A stretch of DNA of 64,000 nucleotides from Hippasteria phrygiana. Lineage: Eukaryota > Echinodermata > Asteroidea > Valvatida > Goniasteridae. Of this stretch, positions 35,501 through 41,500 are shown piece by piece. A model generated the notes under the pieces. That model was not told the origin of the DNA, did no database searches, and saw only the letters and a list, made by a program, of their open reading frames with translations. Each line of letters starts with the position of its first letter. The stretch's first letter is position 1. Both the position numbers and the translations under genes were made by a program. The stretch lies in NCBI GenBank assembly GCA_037893225.1, contig JAZGUH010000401.1:992001-1056000 (forward strand), in the 5' to 3' direction.

Positions 35501-38500
35501 TACGCATATTGGTTGTATGGCTCGTTTAAAAACAACACACTGGTGCTCGAGTTTCTAAAAAAAATAAACACGTTTGACTCAAAACCTGTTCTAAACAGAT
35601 ACCGAAGATCCAATCGTTGCTTGTCCGTTTGGAGAACAATCCACGAGTGTAACTAGTGGACAGAATGTTGCTGTCGTAGAATGGTCGCAGATTCCGTCAG
35701 CTATCGATAATGTGGACGTCATTGATATCACCAGCGTTACATGTGTGGACGATGCGGGTAACGCTGTCACGTCCGGTGGCATGTACGCGATAGGCACAAC
35801 GACAGTTACGTGCAGTGCGTCGGATACAACTCCCAATACAGGATCCTGCCAGTTTAATATCAGTGTTGCAGGTTAGAGCCAATACTCCCGCTAACTGCTT
35901 TTTACTTTCTATTTTATGTTACAATTTTTAAAAGATATACGCCTAACGGTTGAGCTGTTATCCAAACAACAGTTAAATAAACGTGGACGGATTCGTTCGA
36001 TGTCTCATTCGGAAAAACGCAATTAATAAAAACACCCAAAAAAATGAATTTATACTAAAAACAAAATGGGGGACGAAACTCGAAAAAATGGAAATCATAC
36101 ACAAGGTTTGAAAGTGATATAATAAAAGAAAAATCAAAGCCATTTTACTTGTTAAACAGTCTTTGCAGAGTTCGCCATTCAACTAAGAATCCTTGAAGTA
36201 GATGACCAACCAGTGGTCTTCACCAATGAGCTCACCGATCGGAGCTCTCAGGCCTTCGCCAATATGGCGGCGTCAGTTAATACAGCCGTAAGTTTAACTC
36301 AATGGTACTTCCTGATCAAGGGTTTCGCATTCACAGACTTCCGAAATAATATTTTTACCGCAAGGCTTGCCATGAATAATAATTATATTTATTAAAATGA
36401 ATGTTAAACATATTATCCCTAACCTTCAATTTTCACTGGGCAACAAAACAGAGGGCCTCTTTAACCAGAAGCTTATAATGTTGGGATGGGCCGCAGTTGA
36501 TGTATTTGGTATTGATGAAAGGGCGCTAGTGTAAGTTTTCAAAGCTTTTTAGAGATATAAACATAAACGTATTTATTGCTGTAAATGAAAGTGCGGTGGA
36601 TCGCTCGTCTATTTATTGTTCCGGATCGCTTATGACCCATGATGATCCTTGCATTTGGTGCGGTATTTATTGGCGGTCTTGCCACTTCTTCTGGTATCAT
36701 GCCTGGTTGCAGACATTGAACACCATAGATCTCCAGAGTTCTCTGTTGTGAACTGCTTAAATGAACTGGTTGTCTTGCCACTAAGTGGGTATTTAGGCAA
36801 GTTGACTCCTGTATCGGTGTACATATATTTCAATTTAATCCTGTAAAACTGCCGTAGGTGTCTCGTGTTCTTCAAAGCTCACCACGCACATCAGGTGGCC
36901 AGGACTTTGAGACAACCTCGATACGAAATGGCAGTGTGTTGGTTAACGGGGCTGTCAGGTATCCTATCAACTCAGCCGCCAATAGTGATGTCATACTAGA
37001 AGTACTGCATGGTGACGCCATGAACAACAATGGACGAATTGACAGTACACTCACCATTGATCTGACGGCTACAGTTGTGACAAGTACGTCTTTAAACGGT
37101 TTTACTTCCCTGCAAATGCCATGCGCCAGAATCATTAAATTGAAACTTAAATTTTCACCGTTATTAAAGAGGATGTTGATTGCCGAGAGAAATCTGCGTC
37201 ATTTTGTAGTTGTATGTATATAGGTATAGTACAATAAAGCAGCCATGTCTGCCATGAGATAGTTTTCTTTTAATTACTTTTGAGAGCTGTTTTTATCAAG
37301 TTCCGTCTAGCATGCCCTTTTGTGTCCAGCACTAGGCACAAAAGGGGACTGCGTCTTATGACGTCAGATTTGTTTTCTGCCCGCAGCGACGATTTTTAGA
37401 CAAATGGCACAAGCGGGCTAGACGGGACTTGACAAAAACAGCTTTCAAAAGTAACTTTTTAAAATTATTTCATTGCAGAAATAATTATCTACTTGATTGT
37501 AATATAGCCTAGTACCTTAATCTACATAAAACTATAAAAGATGACGCAGATTTCTCTGAGCAATCAATATCCTCTTTAAAGGTATAAGAGCGCAATGCAG
37601 TCACCTATCTGTAAACTAACAGAAAGCGGCTAAAACTCGTTTGTCGGGAATGTATCCCCAAGTTGTACCCCAAAAATGACATGGATGGAAAACCAGCAAC
37701 GGTCTAATAGAAAGTGGTTGCTAAAAATGATAGATAAAATTAACATGTTAAATCAGTTTCCTGATGCAGTAAATGATGAAAAAAGGATTTGCAATGATAT
37801 GAACCCTTATGAACCGTTAGGATTTCAGTAAACTACTGGGGTTTTTACATATCAGAAAACCTGACAAGGTTACTTACCAGACAGTTTAAGGTATGATATA
37901 GCCCTGGCAGAGCTTCCAACACAGTTGCAGGCAATGTATATATTATGTGGGATTCAACAGATACGTAAAATAACAAGCACGTGAAAGTTTGAGCTCACTC
38001 CGTCATGCAGGACGCAAGAAAATAGTAACAAAAAACTTCCGTTTTAATAGTTACATTGGGAGTTTAATAGTTACTTTAGTTGCATTAGGAAGGACATTTG
38101 TTCACATTCACATGTGCTTATTTCGATTGGTGAAATCGACATAAGCCACAACATTCTTAGAGGTATACAGATACATTTTTCTTAAAGATGACAGCATTTC
38201 AGACGGAAATATTTATCGGAGGATTGGCACTGGTACTGTCCTTTTAAACAGTATGCTTTCAGATTGAAAATGTTCAATTTGGTTTTCTATAATTACAAAA
38301 GCTTTACCATACCTTTACCATAATTGCTTACTAAAATATTGTTGTCGTATTGATCTTTTCCTAGACACCACCGAGGACTGCCCTCCGTACCACTGCAGCA
38401 ATGAAGGCATTTGTCAACAAGATGGACAATTTCCAGATTACGTGTATACGTGCCAGTGGGTTTTTGCTTTTTCTGAAATCATTAACTGACTTTTTAGCTA

Positions 38501-41500
38501 ATGTCAGGCACATTTTGACACCAGTCGTATACTGTTCTGGCGCAATGCAACGTTTTTCCGACGCTGGGTTAAAACTGCGTCGACTTCTTTAACGACCGTT
38601 TAAAAACACCTTGGTTATTTGCAATGAAATTGTACATGATTGTACAAACTTTGGTTTCCTCTTTTTAATATTTATTTATATTTATTATGCACTCTTTGGC
38701 CGAGTCCCCCCCCCCCCCTTTCCGGCTGTGAGAGACACAAGACTCTTTTTTAGGCTTGCTTCATAAAAAGTAGGGAATTTATGAGCACCGGGAAGGGAAA
38801 TGTAAACGTAACCATGTTCTCTAAACTGATTCAATTTTGGCGATTCTTTTTAACTAAAATCGTATCTGTTGAATATACGTGCAGAATACAAGAATATTTT
38901 GAGAAAAGTATTTGTATTTATTTCCAGGTGCAAAGAAGGTTTTACAGGAAGTACTTGTGAAATGGAAGGTAAGCACGGGTACGCAAAGGGTTTTCGCTGT
39001 AACATTTGTTGTTTGTGCAGCAATAAACTGTATGTGAACGTTGAATGTTTCTTCAAGCGTTAGAATCATCTTTCTCTTTTCAGGATACGGAGAAAATCGA
39101 TTTCTTGCACAGATTTAATGAGTAAATTTGAGAGCGAGTACAAAATAGCGAAGTAGTTTGTGTTCTATAATGTGGACATACGACGTAAGTATATAGGGGA
39201 AAAAGCCTTAGCATGGAAAACCAACTTACTGAGCAGCAAATTGTTAGGCCTACCATGCAGGTCAGGTTAGGGCTGTGCATCCGAACCGGTACCCAAATAC
39301 TCGACCGCTAATGTCAGGAACCGGTTCCAGATTATAGAACCGAGTACCCGTAATCGAAATAACATATTACTTAGTAATTTCCCAAACAATTAAAAAGAAA
39401 TTTTTTAAATGTCATTTCTGGGTAATTTTCAATATGAAAACCGGGGTACGTCGAAAAACAAAACAGATTAACATGTATAACGCTTGCGAAAATGCAATTT
39501 ACAACGTAAAGCTATAGAGCACACTGTACACACTTGTATCTTGTTGCATTGATGTATTCATGTGGTATAGTATTAACATGCAAACCTTTACGAACAATAT
39601 GAACAACAATTTCCGAGATTATATTTTTTTGGATTGGCTTTCTTTAACGGGTTGGCCTACCCGTGTTTTTGTCAATCGTAGTACCCGATTCCCGTACTAC
39701 CCATAAATGCACACCCCCAGGTACACACAAGTGTGTAAATACCTGCAATCGTGGACGTCTCATTGTTCCTCTTTTGTTTATACTCCTACTTTTTCGGAAG
39801 GCCTCCCATATGTTTTGTACTCGATTTTCAATCGTGGACGTTCGGTCAAACGTGGACCCTTTGTCTGCGTCCGAATTCTTTTGTCCTAGGTCCACGATTG
39901 CCGGTATATACATACTCACGAAAACCCATTGGTTGACATTGCTTTCTTGTCTAATAAATTGATGCTTTCGACGTACGCATTGAAAACAATTATTGTATGA
40001 CAGATCAGAAAAGGGGCTAAATTCATCTGGGGTTGCCGTAATGCAACCAGGAGTATTCGGAAATTATCGCAGATCTTTATACGCTGTACAGTTAAAGGTT
40101 TCGTAACAACCTGTAAGGACGATAGAAACTGCCTGATCTATTCCCATGACTCCCTGTTAAATGTTCACAGCGACGGACGCAATCTTTATCTGCATTTACT
40201 TGTCCAAAATACAGGCTTCCGACGACGCTAGGTTATTAATAAGCTCGGACCGAGCCCCTCGTAATAGACCTTTCTCACGTGCCGCGCACGGAAACGTGGT
40301 TTAACCTGCCCCCGATAAATGCAAGATGATAACACCAAGGCGGTCCACACGAGGAGATTTTGTTTACATTTTACATCTGGTTACATCTTGTCTCGTTGGT
40401 GAAAAGGGTCTGTACCTCTGACTACACTTAACATCAATCTTGTGAAATTTCAATCAACAGAGAGCAATGGGGAAGGTGCCATCATTGTCGTTGTAGCTAT
40501 AGTTGTCACCGTTGCAATTGGCAGCATTCTTGGGCTGATGGCAGTGTGCTACTGTTTGATTCAACGTCCCCGTGTGCGAAACCGTGCAAATTGGCGAAAT
40601 AGAGCAAGAACTGAGGGGTTTCCATCTACAGGATACCAGTACAAGGCAAGTACACCCCTTAGAAAAATTATCCCATGTCTCCACAGTACGTGTGGTCTCT
40701 GTGTGATCATAGTGTGAACACTGTGACCACTGTGAGACCACACTATGAACACACAGTGATCCTTTCACACTTTGAATCGCCACTGTGTGAACACACTATG
40801 AACTCTCCGTGATTTTGCCACAGTGATGGTCCACACGAAGAACACACTGTGAACACACACAAGGTCTTCGCTACCTGCCTAGTGTGGACATCTTTTGTTC
40901 CGAGGTCACACAACGTATGTAACGCCTGTACACAGTGAACACACAGTCGTACTTTCCCCAATACTTCCGAGGACAATGCTTTGTGTTTCCGATGTTCCTT
41001 TAATATAACCCAACCCCATAGCCTAAGCACGTATTTCTAATTGGGAGGACCGATTTCAACAAAAGACTTAACTTGCGAGGACTGAAAGTGAAAGGTTTCT
41101 TTGTATTTTTTGTCTCCTCTTGGCCTCGGAAGTATATATACAGAACCTGTAGTACACACTCACATTTTCACACTGTGAATCGCCACTGAGTGAACACACT
41201 GCGAACTCGCTGTGGTTTTGTCATAGTGTTGGTCCACACCAACTGACCAATCAGAACTGAGGAAATTTGTGTTCACAAAAGTCGTGTTAAAATGCAGTTT
41301 TTAGTCCAAAAACACAATTTCCTGACCATACTATGTAATTATTCAAACAATTCCACACTACAATTTTCATTATTTGCAAACATAAGTGAAGAATCTCCAT
41401 CTACTTTTGTGTTTAAATATCGAAATTGTTCATGGGAAACCATGACGTCATTATTGGCGGGATAAAGTGAATATGAAACTGAAGCATGACAGTAGTTAGT

